In this document: positions 25,818-35,170 of the stretch, in pieces
Layout: each line of letters opens with the position of its first letter
Position numbering within the stretch: position 1 is the first letter of the stretch
NCBI GenBank assembly: GCA_017547685.1
Contig: JAFYPD010000027.1
Span: 1-64,000 of the forward strand
Direction of reading: 5' to 3'
Source: Peptococcaceae bacterium
GTDB taxonomy: Bacteria; Bacillota; Peptococcia; Peptococcales; Peptococcaceae
DNA: 64,000 bases
Notes under the pieces: model-generated
Databases searched by the model: none
Seen by the model: the letters and a program-made list of their open reading frames with translations, nothing else
Told to the model about the DNA's origin: nothing
Program-made: the position numbers and the translations under genes

Positions 25818-26015
25818 CTAATACAAGAGAAATACCGTCCGCACATAGGTAAACAGCTCTGCCAGCAGTTCAATCACCATAAACAGTACGATTGCCAGCC
25901 CTGCCAGTGCAGCCAGACCGGCCTGATCTTCTTTTCCCATAGATTTGAGTACGCTGTGCAGCACTGCCGTTAAAATGCCGATTCCGGCAATTTTGAAAAT
26001 AATATCAATCTGCAT
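25818..26015 (-). CDS. spoIIIAC: Stage III sporulation protein AC
   Basis: 65 residues, two membrane helices, begins MQIDIIFKIAGIGILTAV, typical of SpoIIIAC. It is a small membrane subunit of the SpoIIIA complex, between spoIIIAB and spoIIIAD with 12-base gaps. Confidence 0.94.
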   Translation of the reverse strand: MQIDIIFKIAGIGILTAVLHSVLKSMGKEDQAGLAALAGLAIVLFMVIELLAELFTYVRTVFLLY

Positions 26016-26027
26016 CTGCTCTGCCTC

Positions 26028-26540
26028 CTAGCATAATAAAATGGTGACTGCCATGCTGACGCAAACACCCATATACTGCCACACTCTGCCCTGCTGCAGT
26101 CGCTGACGCTCTGCTTCTTCCAGCGCATACTGCAATCTTTGCTGCAGCAGCTGAAAATTTTTCTGCTGCGCCGGCAAATCCCCTTCTCCCAGGCTTAATC
26201 CAAAGCTGCGTATTGCACCCAGTTCTTCGCTGCCGCAGAAGGTCATCTGTTCCAGAATGGATACGCCCTTGTTCCAGGCCTGAAAAACCGACAGCTTTTC
26301 TGTATCCATAGAAACCCATACCTGATGAAAAAACTGCTGCATAGTCTGCGGTAATCGCTGCTCCAGTGTTTCCATAGCTACTGGAACCGGGGTCAGTGTG
26401 TAAAAGATTTCTGTCTCCAGTAATCGAAATGCATTCTGTAGCATGATGATATCGGAAATACGCCGCCGAAACCCGTAAGCCTTGTAAAAGCCCAGTGCTG
26501 TGCCGGCACCAATCAACAGCACAATACCGCCCAGTTTCAT
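26028..26540 (-). CDS. spoIIIAB: Stage III sporulation protein AB
   Basis: 170 residues. A membrane helix lies at each end; between them is a helical domain like GspF/PilC, with LLETEIFYTLTPVPVAMETL and SFGLSLGEGD. GspF-like proteins work with AAA+ secretion ATPases, matching the upstream SpoIIIAA. The ATG overlaps the spoIIIAA stop by 4 bases. Confidence 0.94.
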   Translation of the reverse strand: MKLGGIVLLIGAGTALGFYKAYGFRRRISDIIMLQNAFRLLETEIFYTLTPVPVAMETLEQRLPQTMQQFFHQVWVSMDTEKLSVFQAWNKGVSILEQMTFCGSEELGAIRSFGLSLGEGDLPAQQKNFQLLQQRLQYALEEAERQRLQQGRVWQYMGVCVSMAVTILLC

Positions 26541-27451
26541 ACACAGCCCCCTCTCTCATACTGCAGGGCCATCTGTCCCCCCTGCCAGCCCAGTGATACA
26601 ATCACCGCAAAAAATCCCTGCCGCACCAGCGGACCTATTGCCGGATGATGCAGCAAATCGTCCAGCCCGCTGCCATGCACCGTTGTGATAATCCGCACAC
26701 CGCTCTGCAATGCTTCCTCCAGCGCTGCCGCATCAGCAGCGGTTCCAATTTCATCGGCTGCCACCACCTGCGGCCCCATGGAGCGAATCAGCATACGAAT
26801 CCCCTCACTTTTCGGGCAGCCATCCAGCACATCAGTCCGGGAGCCCACATCCAGCTGCGGCACACCGTTCACACAACCGGCCAGTTCAGACCGCTCGTCC
26901 ACCACACCCACATTCACACCGCGAAACTTCAGCCGCGGCACACCATCGCTCAGCTGGCGAATCAAATCCCGCAGCATGGTTGTTTTCCCGCAGCCCGGCG
27001 GTGATACCAGCAGCGTATTATGAATCTGCCCGCCGGCTGTCACCCGCTCCACCAGATGGTCCGCCGCACCGGGAACACTGCGCGCAATCCGAAAATTCAG
27101 CCCGCTGATCTGCTTCAGCGTGCGAATGCGGCCATGCTCCAGCACACCCTTTCCCACCATACCGACGCGATGCCCGCCCGCCAGTGTGAGATATCCCTGC
27201 CGGAACTCCTCCTCCCAGGCGTAAGCGGATCCCTGGCTGATACGGCTGACCACATGCTGCAGCTGCATTGCCGACAGCTGCTCCGCAGCCAGTCGCTCTT
27301 CCCCCTGTTTCAACCGCAGTATCAACGGCCGCTCAATCCGGCATCGAATCTCCTGTACCGCATCAAACTCCGACTCATATCGCAGCATCATCTGCTGCAA
27401 CGCTGCCGGAAAATACTGCTGCGCAATCTGTTTTACCTGTTCCCCTGCCAT
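26537..27451 (-). CDS. spoIIIAA: Stage III sporulation protein AA, secretion-type ATPase
   Basis: 304 residues. An AAA+ ATPase related to type II/IV secretion ATPases, thought to energise the mother cell-to-forespore channel. Visible motifs are HRVGMVGKG, Walker A SPPGCGKTTMLRDL, VVDERSELAG and Walker B-like QVVAADEIGT. ATG 27451 is preceded by AGGAGGGAC; the frame extends to 27523 without conserved sequence. It is the first gene of the operon, after a terminator. A weak sigma-E-like -10 (CATATAGT) is present upstream, but no convincing -35. Confidence 0.94.
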   Translation of the reverse strand: MAGEQVKQIAQQYFPAALQQMMLRYESEFDAVQEIRCRIERPLILRLKQGEERLAAEQLSAMQLQHVVSRISQGSAYAWEEEFRQGYLTLAGGHRVGMVGKGVLEHGRIRTLKQISGLNFRIARSVPGAADHLVERVTAGGQIHNTLLVSPPGCGKTTMLRDLIRQLSDGVPRLKFRGVNVGVVDERSELAGCVNGVPQLDVGSRTDVLDGCPKSEGIRMLIRSMGPQVVAADEIGTAADAAALEEALQSGVRIITTVHGSGLDDLLHHPAIGPLVRQGFFAVIVSLGWQGGQMALQYERGGCV

Positions 27452-27523
27452 CAGCCTGTCCCTCCTGTTCCAGTTCACTGTCTGATACCTCACTATATGC
27501 GGACAACTTTGCCGGTAGAACAA

Positions 27524-27569
27524 AAACCGGCTCCAGATATTTCTCTGAAACCGGTTTTCTATACTTTTC
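27524..27569 (-). terminator. Terminator upstream of spoIIIAA
   Basis: On the minus strand AAAACCGGTTTCAG...CTGGAGCCGGTTTTT forms a stem followed by TTTTTGTTC. It ends the histidine kinase transcript and isolates spoIIIAA. Confidence 0.75.
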
Positions 27570-27609
27570 CTACTATATCGTTAATACAAATCTACATTCT
27601 ATTCCGAGC

Positions 27610-28308
27610 CTAACACGGCAGTGCAAAGGAAAACACGGTACCGACTCCCGGCTCGCTCTTCACAGAAATATGCCCATCATGCATTTCGATGATGGACCGG
27701 CAGATCCATAATCCTAAACCGCTGTTTTTTTCTTCCCCCGGGCGGTCAGCACCTTTCGAGAACGGCTCAAACAGCTGGGCTGCTTTCTCCTGCGGGATGC
27801 CGCAGCCGTCGTCCGTGACATAGGTGATGATATACTTGTCTTTTTTCTCAAATGATACGCTGATATGGCCGCCTTTGTCTGTAAATTTCACGCTGTTGCT
27901 GACCAGATTGACCAGCACCTCCCGCAAACGTCCCCAGTCACCGTTTACATAATTCCAGTCGTGTTCTTCCACGGTGTAGGTCAGCTGTTTTTCCTGAAAA
28001 CGCAGTTCCATCAGATTTCCCACTTCATGGGCAATGCGGCTCAAATGCAGCGGCTGTTTTTCCAGGGTAATCTGGTCAGACTCCATTTTAGCCCAGTCTA
28101 AAATCTGATTGACTACCAGCAGCAGTTTCTCCGCATTGTCCGTGATTTTCAGCATATATTTTTTCTGTGCCGGGTTCAGTTCGCCAACGGTTTCATCAGC
28201 CAGTAAATCGCCGAACCCTTTAATGGCATTCAGCGGCGTCCGTATTTCATGCCCAATCTGTGCCAGAAACCGGGCAAACTCTAACTGTTCTTTGCTCTTA
28301 TCATGCAT
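27610..28308 (-). CDS. Soluble orphan sensor histidine kinase
   Basis: 232 residues. It consists only of the kinase core. The HisKA H-box IGHEIRTPLNAIKGFGDLL is at about 18-36 (phospho-acceptor His), then the N-box VLVNLVSNSVKFT, G1 DDGCGIP, and G2 SGLGLWICRSIIEMHDG. There is no membrane helix and no PAS or other sensor domain. No response regulator lies beside it. The position, directly before the spoIIIA operon and sharing 8 bases with a ferritin-like gene, makes a Spo0F/Spo0A-directed kinase possible but unproven; HPt-like relays or redox sensing with the neighbour are alternatives. Confidence 0.9.
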   Translation of the reverse strand: MHDKSKEQLEFARFLAQIGHEIRTPLNAIKGFGDLLADETVGELNPAQKKYMLKITDNAEKLLLVVNQILDWAKMESDQITLEKQPLHLSRIAHEVGNLMELRFQEKQLTYTVEEHDWNYVNGDWGRLREVLVNLVSNSVKFTDKGGHISVSFEKKDKYIITYVTDDGCGIPQEKAAQLFEPFSKGADRPGEEKNSGLGLWICRSIIEMHDGHISVKSEPGVGTVFSFALPC

Positions 28309-28729
28309 AGCAGTTCTGCTCCTTTACCCGCTGATAAAGCTCTTTCATCTTGTGCAGATGAACCTGCTCTTCCCCCTGCATTTCTTTGCACATACGCTGC
28401 ATGCCCGGCTCCTGTACCAGTTTTTCCAGCGCCTCATAGTAAAATACCGCCGATTCCTCCCGCGCCATATATTCAATCAGATACAGATACAAATCGTCCA
28501 TCTCATCTGCCGTAACCGGAATTTCTTCCACTTCAGCATCAAACTGCTGCAGCATTCGCACCAGCTTGCTGGCATGATTCAGCTCATCAGAGGCATAATT
28601 TAAAAAATCAGTTTTGATTGCCCCGTTGCCATATTTACCGGCCAGTGCAATATAATTATATGCCGAGTTCATCTCATCCTGCAGCCCCTGCTGCAGCACT
28701 TCTATCATCTGCTTCTGTTTATCATCCAT
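28301..28729 (-). CDS. Ferritin-like diiron protein
   Basis: 142 residues, a four-helix bundle. Carboxylate and His ligands of the ferritin/rubrerythrin type are visible: DEMNSAYNYIAL, SDELNHASKL, EESAVFYYEAL and GEEQVHLHKM, i.e. the two E...E-x-x-H pairs. There is no rubredoxin domain, so it is not a full rubrerythrin. It is likely an iron- or peroxide-handling protein of an anaerobe. It overlaps the downstream kinase by 8 bases. Confidence 0.82.
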   Translation of the reverse strand: MDDKQKQMIEVLQQGLQDEMNSAYNYIALAGKYGNGAIKTDFLNYASDELNHASKLVRMLQQFDAEVEEIPVTADEMDDLYLYLIEYMAREESAVFYYEALEKLVQEPGMQRMCKEMQGEEQVHLHKMKELYQRVKEQNCYA

Positions 28730-28730
28730 A

Positions 28731-29198
28731 TCAATAGTCCTCCTGTCGAATCTTTTCTTTATAGAACATCTTCGGGGTCTGCATCACTTTCCACATACGC
28801 ACCAGCGAGGTTACCAGCACAATCCCGATGGCAATGGCGCCAGCCAGAGCCAGAGTGTGAATCCCGGTTTCCATAAACATCTGCGCATCACCGCTGACAC
28901 AGTATTTCATGGTATAATACATGCCGCCTCCTGGTACCAGCGGCAGAATCCCGACTGTTAAAAACAGTGTTACCGGCACACGACATACCCGCGCCATCAC
29001 TTCCGAATAAACAGCAATCACAACGGTAGCAGCAAAATATCCATACACATCACTTTGCAGTCCGATTACCAGATATATAAACCAGCCCAGAGCACCGCCC
29101 AGACAAGTCAGCGGCATCCATTTCCGGTTCAGATTAAAAAATACCGAAAATGCAGCACAAGAAAAGAACGCATACAAACATGGCAAAAACACTTCCAT
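28731..29198 (-). CDS. ThrE family exporter, small subunit (ThrE_2 / DUF3815)
   Basis: 155 residues, five predicted helices. It contains the family signature PLVPGGGMYYTM. ThrE of Corynebacterium exports threonine and serine as one chain; in many Bacillota the C-terminal half is a separate protein as here. ATG 29198 has GGGAGG upstream; the frame start at 29219 lies inside the preceding gene. Confidence 0.9.
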   Translation of the reverse strand: MEVFLPCLYAFFSCAAFSVFFNLNRKWMPLTCLGGALGWFIYLVIGLQSDVYGYFAATVVIAVYSEVMARVCRVPVTLFLTVGILPLVPGGGMYYTMKYCVSGDAQMFMETGIHTLALAGAIAIGIVLVTSLVRMWKVMQTPKMFYKEKIRQEDY

Positions 29199-29199
29199 C

Positions 29200-29985
29200 C
29201 TACACGCCTCCCATCGCAATCAAAGCCACACCAGTCCCAATGGCCAGCGCCAGAGCAATCAGAAGCGCCTCCACGCCTTTCATACTGCCGGCCACCAGAT
29301 CGCCGGCAATCATATCACGCATCGCATTTGTGATGGCAACGCCAGGTACCAGCGTCATCAGCGTACCGATAATAATAGCATCGCTGTTATTTGCCAGACC
29401 ATACTGTACTGCCTGCACAGCCATCATTGTCACCATCAGGCTGCAGGACAGATTAATAAAAAAGCTGCTGGTATGCAGATACTCCATGATGCGAAACATC
29501 ACTCTGGTCATTGCCCCGGCCACAAATGCCACTGCGGCATCCTGCCAGCTTCCGCCGAAAAACAGCGTAAACCACATCGAAATTCCGCCGAATCCCAAAA
29601 AAATCATTGCCCATTCCGGATAGGTTTTTTTCTTTTGCATTTCCTGTATTTGTTTCCGGATTTCTTCCACAGACGGCCGCTCCCTGCAGATATAACGGCT
29701 CAGATTGTTTAAATCCTCCACCATCTGATAATTCGTGCTGCGGGAATATACACGGCGCAGCCGGGTATAGCAGGTATCATCAGCCATGGTCATCGTCACA
29801 GTGATATTATTTGTGATAGCGAACACATCCGCATGTTTCACCCCGTAGGCATACAGGATGCGCTGGATCGATTCCTCCACTCGGTAAGTCTCCGCACCGG
29901 CAGCCAGCAGAAAATGACCGATATCCATGGCGGTATTTAACAGTCTCTGATATTCAAAGGTAGACAGATTCGGTTCCATATCCAT
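29200..29985 (-). CDS. ThrE family exporter, large subunit (ThrE_1 / DUF1212)
   Basis: 261 residues. A soluble N-terminal part with LAAGAETYRVEESIQRIL is followed by five helices including LVPGVAITNAMRDMIAGDLVAG, both diagnostic of the family. With the next gene it should form a threonine/serine-type exporter. An AT-rich upstream region (29990-30050) is likely to hold its promoter, but no clear hexamer pair was found. Confidence 0.9.
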   Translation of the reverse strand: MDMEPNLSTFEYQRLLNTAMDIGHFLLAAGAETYRVEESIQRILYAYGVKHADVFAITNNITVTMTMADDTCYTRLRRVYSRSTNYQMVEDLNNLSRYICRERPSVEEIRKQIQEMQKKKTYPEWAMIFLGFGGISMWFTLFFGGSWQDAAVAFVAGAMTRVMFRIMEYLHTSSFFINLSCSLMVTMMAVQAVQYGLANNSDAIIIGTLMTLVPGVAITNAMRDMIAGDLVAGSMKGVEALLIALALAIGTGVALIAMGGV

Positions 29986-30069
29986 ACTCCTTCAAAAAAT
30001 AATCTAAAAATTTTTCTTCATTTTAGCAGATTTTATGCAGAAATGCCATATTTGACTGCAAATATTCTG

Positions 30070-30116
30070 TATAAAACAAAAACTGCACCAGAAACTCAAT
30101 TTGAGCTTCCGATGCA
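30070..30116 (-). terminator. Terminator of the CBS-domain gene
   Basis: A stem of about 14-16 pairs with G-U wobbles (30083-30116), followed on the minus strand by TTTTTGTTTTAT. Confidence 0.75.
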
Positions 30117-30131
30117 ATCTGCTTTCCCATT

Positions 30132-30599
30132 TTATTCAGCTTCGGTTTCTTCGCTGGTAATCATACTGCGAACCAGATCATGGCGGGATACCAGCCCTAC
30201 CACTTCCATAATTTCATTGACAATTGGAATACGGTTTACTTTCTTCTCTACGATCAGTGTTGCCAGGTCGCCGATAGAGGTATCTTCATAGGCATACACT
30301 GCAGGTTTTGTCATCAGGTCTTTTACCTCATGCGCTGCAATCCGTTTCATATCCTCCTGAAACTCTTTGCGGTCAACCGGGAACAGCCCGTCAAACAGAT
30401 TGATAAAGGTTGGCGGTTTCACCGGTTTATGTTTATACATCAGGTCACCTTCACTGATAACCCCAACCAGTTTGTTATACTGATTTACAACTGGAAGGCC
30501 GCTGATGTGTTTATCCACGAAAATCCTGCTTACTTCATCGATGGTTGTATCTTCACACACGGTGATAACATCACTTGTCATAATATCTTTTGCCAGCAT
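30132..30599 (-). CDS. CBS-domain pair protein
   Basis: 155 residues made of two CBS domains and nothing else: MLAKDIMTSDVITVCEDTTIDEV at the start and VKDLMTKPAVYAYEDTSIGDLA in the middle, each followed by the xGxP(I/V)VN motif. Such proteins bind adenine nucleotides and regulate partners. No partner is suggested by the neighbours. ATG 30599 was chosen as it begins the first CBS motif, with AGGAG upstream; the track extends further only into non-conserved leader sequence. Confidence 0.9.
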   Translation of the reverse strand: MLAKDIMTSDVITVCEDTTIDEVSRIFVDKHISGLPVVNQYNKLVGVISEGDLMYKHKPVKPPTFINLFDGLFPVDRKEFQEDMKRIAAHEVKDLMTKPAVYAYEDTSIGDLATLIVEKKVNRIPIVNEIMEVVGLVSRHDLVRSMITSEETEAE

Positions 30600-30644
30600 A
30601 AATACCACGCTCCTGTTGATAAGATAACTTTTGTTGACAGATAT

Positions 30645-30673
30645 ATTGTAGCATAGGTTATCTGTTTTCACAA
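30645..30673 (-). promoter_or_regulatory. Promoter of the CBS-domain gene
   Basis: TTGTGA (30668-30673), 17 bases, TACAAT (30645-30650), minus strand; it overlaps the end of trmO. Confidence 0.7.
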
Positions 30674-31353
30674 CCGTATTTTTCCAACTGCTGCACACCA
30701 ATCACTGTTACTGTGTCGCCCTGCACCTGAAACTGGATATTCTGCGCGCCAAAGGTAACGCCATACACCCGCTCCGGGTCATTCTGATACGACGGTCGCG
30801 GGTCCTGCGATAATACACCAATCAGAGCATCCCGTTTCTCCTGCGGCACCTGGCACAATAAGTCATCAGGAAAATTCACCTGCAGGCCGTAATCCACAAA
30901 GGCATCAGCAAACCCGCCCACTGCATCGGGATGGCTGTCGGTAAAAGGAAGATAAGGTTTGATATCATAGATTGGTGTCCCGTTCATCAAATCCGCACCG
31001 GAAATGACCAGCACCGGCCCCAGTTTTTTATCCAGTTCAACAGCTTCCAGTTTCACCGACGATAATCCAATGGGATTTGGCCGAAACGGAGACCGGGTGG
31101 CAAACACCCCCTGCCGTTTTTCTCCGCCCAATCGCGGCGGGCGCACCGTAGGCGACCAGGTATCCCGCACCGCCTCTGAAAACTGCCAGATAAGCCAGAT
31201 ATGAGAATAGCCGTCCAGCCCGCGCACAGCTTCCGCATTGCGATAGTCCGGCTCAAACACAATTTTCGCCTGCAGCGATTGTACCAGCCCGCTCTGCCGC
31301 GGCACACCGAATTTTTCCGGGAAATCATTCTGAATTCTTGCAATTATTTTCAT
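30658..31353 (-). CDS. trmO: tRNA (adenine(37)-N6)-methyltransferase TrmO
   Basis: 231 residues. It methylates N6-threonylcarbamoyladenosine at position 37 of tRNA-Thr using SAM, by a beta-barrel SPOUT-unlike fold. The family blocks are GLDGYSHIWLIWQF, GVFATRSPFRPNPIGLS and DIKPYLPFTDS. A C-terminal domain of about 75 residues follows, as in the longer TrmO form. Confidence 0.93.
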   Translation of the reverse strand: MKIIARIQNDFPEKFGVPRQSGLVQSLQAKIVFEPDYRNAEAVRGLDGYSHIWLIWQFSEAVRDTWSPTVRPPRLGGEKRQGVFATRSPFRPNPIGLSSVKLEAVELDKKLGPVLVISGADLMNGTPIYDIKPYLPFTDSHPDAVGGFADAFVDYGLQVNFPDDLLCQVPQEKRDALIGVLSQDPRPSYQNDPERVYGVTFGAQNIQFQVQGDTVTVIGVQQLEKYGCENR

Positions 31354-31359
31354 ATCCTG

Positions 31360-32019
31360 TCACCACTGTTCCGGTTCTGTCTTATCCTGTGCAACCGCCT
31401 CCCGGACGGCCTGCACTACGTTAGGGGCACTGCTGCTGTCATAAGACGAAAATGCTTCCAGCGACATCATCCGGGCTCCAATACGCGCCATGTCCTCCAG
31501 ATTTACGCGCTGAATCTCCTCTGTCTGGGAGGAACAGCACTCCGGCAGAATCACCACATTGTAATCCAGCGACACCGCATCATAGCAGGTGGTACGCACA
31601 CAATTCGGCGTGGTGGTGCCAATCAGAATGACGGTCTCCACACGGAGCCGCCGCAGAATCAAATCTAATTCGGTCTGAAAAAAAGCACTCCAGCGCGGCT
31701 TGATCACCGTATAATCACCGGGCTGCGGCTCCATCCCCTCTGGCATTTCATAACTCAACGGCCCGGTGCTGCCCGGTGTCATAGCTTTGCCGCCCTGCAC
31801 CCAGCTCTGGTACCGTGTGGCCTCTACATCGCTGCCGTTGGCTCGATAAATCCGATTCACCAGAAACACCGGAATCCCTTTTTCTCTCGCTATTGCCATA
31901 GCCCTGCTGCACGCCGGCACGGTGTCCATGGCCGTGCGGATACAATGTACCGACTGCGGGTCCACAAAACCACGCTCCATATCAATTACAATCATCGCCG
32001 ATTTCGTTGGATTCTGCAT
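31360..32019 (-). CDS. Isochorismatase-like cysteine hydrolase
   Basis: 219 residues. The catalytic triad of the superfamily is present: Asp in AMIVIDMERGF, Lys in VIKPRWSAFF, Cys in TTTPNCVRTTCYDA (a nicotinamidase-type alpha/beta fold). The substrate is not predictable; the sequence is closer to the general cysteine-hydrolase group than to PncA. ATG 32019 has AGGAGG 8 bases upstream; codons up to 32085 precede it without conservation. It lies 6 bases upstream of trmO. Confidence 0.88.
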   Translation of the reverse strand: MQNPTKSAMIVIDMERGFVDPQSVHCIRTAMDTVPACSRAMAIAREKGIPVFLVNRIYRANGSDVEATRYQSWVQGGKAMTPGSTGPLSYEMPEGMEPQPGDYTVIKPRWSAFFQTELDLILRRLRVETVILIGTTTPNCVRTTCYDAVSLDYNVVILPECCSSQTEEIQRVNLEDMARIGARMMSLEAFSSYDSSSAPNVVQAVREAVAQDKTEPEQW

Positions 32020-32122
32020 CAAACCGCCTCCTGTAAGATAATATTTCTTGTATTTTATCGTATCACAGAATCTGCAGCGTGACAAGCACTGCCATGCGCC
32101 GGCCAGCTTCTCTGAAAGGAGA

Positions 32123-32165
32123 CATAAACAAAATGGATGCCTCCTGTCAATTACAGGGAAGCACC
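32123..32165 (-). terminator. Probable terminator after uvrA
   Basis: Arms 32135-32147 and 32153-32165 pair (GGATGCCTCCTGT type), followed on the minus strand by ATTTTGTTT. A second hairpin with arms CCGTTTG/CAAACGG lies nearer the uvrA stop (about 32208-32232). Confidence 0.55.
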
Positions 32166-32253
32166 CATATGTGTCTCAGTTCTGTTTCATAGATCCGTTT
32201 TTCGGTGTGCCGTTTGATTTCGCCAAACGGTCTTGCACCACGTTATGCAATTC

Positions 32254-35118
32254 TTACTGTTCCGGGGCAGGGCCGTTCAACTGACGATCCATAAATTTTT
32301 TCAGGAACTGGCCTGTGTAGGATTCTTTTACGTTGATGACTTCTTCCGGTGTGCCGGTGGCTACAATGCGTCCGCCGCCTTTGCCGCCTTCCGGCCCCAG
32401 ATCAATGATATAGTCGGCTGATTTGATGACATCCATATTGTGTTCGATAACCAGTACGCTGTCGCCGTCGGTCACCAGCCGGTTCAGCACTTCCAGCAGT
32501 TTGTGAATATCAGCAATGTGCAGGCCGGTGGTCGGCTCATCCAGAATGTACAGCGTTTTTCCGGTGCTCTTGCGGGACAGTTCGGTTGCCAGCTTCACGC
32601 GCTGTGCCTCGCCGCCGGATAAAGTAGTGGCTGGCTGACCCAGTTTTACGTAGCCTAAGCCCACATCCTGCAGGGTTTTCAGCTTGCGGTGAATTTTCGG
32701 GATATTTTCAAAGAATTCCACAGCCTGGTTTACAGTCATATCCAGCACATCGGAAATATTTTTGCCTTTATAGTGCACATCCAGCGTTTCCCGGTTGTAC
32801 CGTTTGCCTTTGCACACATCACAAGGCACATAAACATCGGACAGGAAATGCATCTCGATTTTAATAATCCCGTCACCGCTGCAGGCTTCACAGCGGCCGC
32901 CTTTCACATTAAAGCTGAACCGGCCTGCTTTGTAGCCCCGCATTTTGGCATCCTGTGTCTGTGCAAACAGTTCGCGGATGGCGTCAAACACACCGGTGTA
33001 GGTGGCAGGGTTGGAGCGCGGTGTGCGCCCGATTGGCGACTGGTCAATGTTGATGACCTTATCGATATGTTCCAGCCCCTCAATGCCTTTGTGTTTGCCC
33101 GGATGCATTTTCGCATTTTTGTACAGGCTGCGGGTCAGCGACTTGTACAGAATCTCGTTAATCAGCGAACTTTTTCCGGATCCGGATACCCCGGTTACGC
33201 AGGTAAATACGCCCAGCGGAATTTTTACATTGATATTTTTCAGATTATTTTCAGCGGCACCCCGAATGGTCAGCCATTTGTCTTCCTTCGGCTTCCGGCG
33301 CACCGGCGGAATCGGAATCTGCCGTTTGCCGGACAGATAGAGCCCGGTGATGGAATTTTCATTGGCTTTGATTTCATCCAGTGTACCGGCGGCCACCACC
33401 TGCCCGCCTTCCAGCCCGGCGCCCGGCCCGATATCCACAATATAGTCAGCGGCATACATGGTGTCTTCATCGTGTTCCACCACAATTAATGTGTTGCCCA
33501 GATTGCGCAGCTGTTCCAGCGATTCGATTAACCGGGCATTGTCACGCTGATGCAGGCCGATACTCGGTTCATCCAGCACGTACAGCACCCCTACCAGCCC
33601 GGATCCAATCTGGGTTGCAAGGCGGATGCGCTGCGCCTCGCCGCCGGATAAGGTACCTGCCGCACGGCTCAGTGTTAAATAATCCAGCCCCACATTGACC
33701 AGGAAATTTAATCGCGCCTTGATTTCTTTTAAAATCTGATGGCCGATAAGCTGCTGCCGTTCTGTTAATTGCAGGTTTTCAAAAAAATCTGCCGCTTCCA
33801 GAATGGTCATATCGGTCACTTCGGCAATGTTGTACCCATTTACTTTTACCGCCAGCACTTCCGGTTTCAGGCGCTGCCCCTTACATACCACGCAGGCGTT
33901 TTCGTTCATAAAGGTTTCGATTTCCTCGCGCACCCAGTCGGAGGTGCTTTCCCGGTAGCGGCGCTCTAAATTTGGAATTACGCCCTCATACTTGCCGGTA
34001 TGAACCTTTTCCTCGCCAAAGAGATTAATATAGTTAAAATGGAATTTTTCATCGGCTGCCGCTCCATAGAGCACCAGCTTCTGATGTTCCTCAGAAAGTT
34101 CATTCCACGGAGTATCCATGCTGAAGCCGTACCGCTCTGCCAGAGCCCCCAGCAGCATAGCATAATAGTTGCTGATGCCGCCTTTGCTCCACGGTGCCAG
34201 CGCACCGCCGTTGATGGACAAGGTTTCATCGGGAATCACCAGTCCTAAATCCAGTTCCATTTTACTGCCTAACCCATCACAGGCCGGACAGGCCCCGTAC
34301 GGATTGTTGAAAGAGAACATGCGCGGGTTAATCTCGCCTACGCTGATGCCGCAGTCGATGCAGGCAAAATTGGAACTCAGAATTAGTTCCTCATGTTCCA
34401 TCACATCAATCAGCACCAGCCCGTCGGACAGTTTCAGCGCTGTCTCCAGCGAGTCAGACAGACGACTCTCGATACCTTCTTTCAGAATAATACGGTCGAT
34501 GACCACTTCAATGTTATGCTTTTTGTTTTTTTCCAGCTTGATGTCCTCTTCCAGTTCGCGCATCTCGCCGTCTACCCGCACACGCACATAACCGTTTTTT
34601 TTCAGCTGTTCAAAGGTTTTCTGATATTCGCCTTTTTTACCGCGGGCGATGGGTGACATCACCTGAATTTTTGTGCGTTCCGGGTAGGCCATCACCTGGT
34701 CCACCATCTGTTCTACCGTCTGCTGGCTGATTGGCTTGCCGCATTTCGGGCAGTGGGGGGTACCCACGCGGGCAAACAGCAGACGCAGATAGTCGTAAAT
34801 TTCGGTGACAGTCCCCACGGTGGAGCGAGGATTGCGGCTGGTGGTTTTCTGGTCAATAGAAACTGCCGGTGACAGGCCTTCAATGTAATCTACGTCCGGT
34901 TTGTCCATCTGACCCAGAAACATACGGGCATAAGATGATAGCGATTCCATGTAGCGGCGCTGTCCCTCGGCGTAAATGGTATCGAAGGCCAGCGACGATT
35001 TCCCCGAACCGCTCAGCCCGGTCATCACAATAAACTTGTCGCGGGGCAGTTCTATATCAATATTTTTCAGGTTGTGCACGCGGGCCCCCTGAATCTTTAT
35101 CACTTTATTCTGACTCAT
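32254..35118 (-). CDS. uvrA: Excinuclease ABC subunit A
   Basis: 954 residues. The damage-sensing ATPase of nucleotide excision repair. Two ABC modules: Walker [13 protein letters not shown] and [11 protein letters not shown]; signatures [12 protein letters not shown] and [12 protein letters not shown]. Zinc ligands are in CPKCGKPI-type and CEACSGDGI...CDVC clusters. ATG 35118 with AAAGGAAA upstream was preferred to ATG 35136. It lies 52 bases after uvrB and is probably co-transcribed. Confidence 0.97.
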   Translation of the reverse strand: MSQNKVIKIQGARVHNLKNIDIELPRDKFIVMTGLSGSGKSSLAFDTIYAEGQRRYMESLSSYARMFLGQMDKPDVDYIEGLSPAVSIDQKTTSRNPRSTVGTVTEIYDYLRLLFARVGTPHCPKCGKPISQQTVEQMVDQVMAYPERTKIQVMSPIARGKKGEYQKTFEQLKKNGYVRVRVDGEMRELEEDIKLEKNKKHNIEVVIDRIILKEGIESRLSDSLETALKLSDGLVLIDVMEHEELILSSNFACIDCGISVGEINPRMFSFNNPYGACPACDGLGSKMELDLGLVIPDETLSINGGALAPWSKGGISNYYAMLLGALAERYGFSMDTPWNELSEEHQKLVLYGAAADEKFHFNYINLFGEEKVHTGKYEGVIPNLERRYRESTSDWVREEIETFMNENACVVCKGQRLKPEVLAVKVNGYNIAEVTDMTILEAADFFENLQLTERQQLIGHQILKEIKARLNFLVNVGLDYLTLSRAAGTLSGGEAQRIRLATQIGSGLVGVLYVLDEPSIGLHQRDNARLIESLEQLRNLGNTLIVVEHDEDTMYAADYIVDIGPGAGLEGGQVVAAGTLDEIKANENSITGLYLSGKRQIPIPPVRRKPKEDKWLTIRGAAENNLKNINVKIPLGVFTCVTGVSGSGKSSLINEILYKSLTRSLYKNAKMHPGKHKGIEGLEHIDKVINIDQSPIGRTPRSNPATYTGVFDAIRELFAQTQDAKMRGYKAGRFSFNVKGGRCEACSGDGIIKIEMHFLSDVYVPCDVCKGKRYNRETLDVHYKGKNISDVLDMTVNQAVEFFENIPKIHRKLKTLQDVGLGYVKLGQPATTLSGGEAQRVKLATELSRKSTGKTLYILDEPTTGLHIADIHKLLEVLNRLVTDGDSVLVIEHNMDVIKSADYIIDLGPEGGKGGGRIVATGTPEEVINVKESYTGQFLKKFMDRQLNGPAPEQ

Positions 35119-35170
35119 AGTATTTCCTTTCTGCAAATATCAGGATATCATTTGTAGAGTACCAGTTTCT

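Noticed and set aside
27452-27620. A sigma-E promoter for spoIIIAA
   Set aside because: CATATAGT resembles a -10, but no acceptable -35 lies 13-15 bases upstream, so it is not listed as a feature.
32689-33489. A 266-codon open frame opposite uvrA
   Set aside because: Shadow of the GC-rich uvrA coding strand; no ribosome binding site or recognisable domain.
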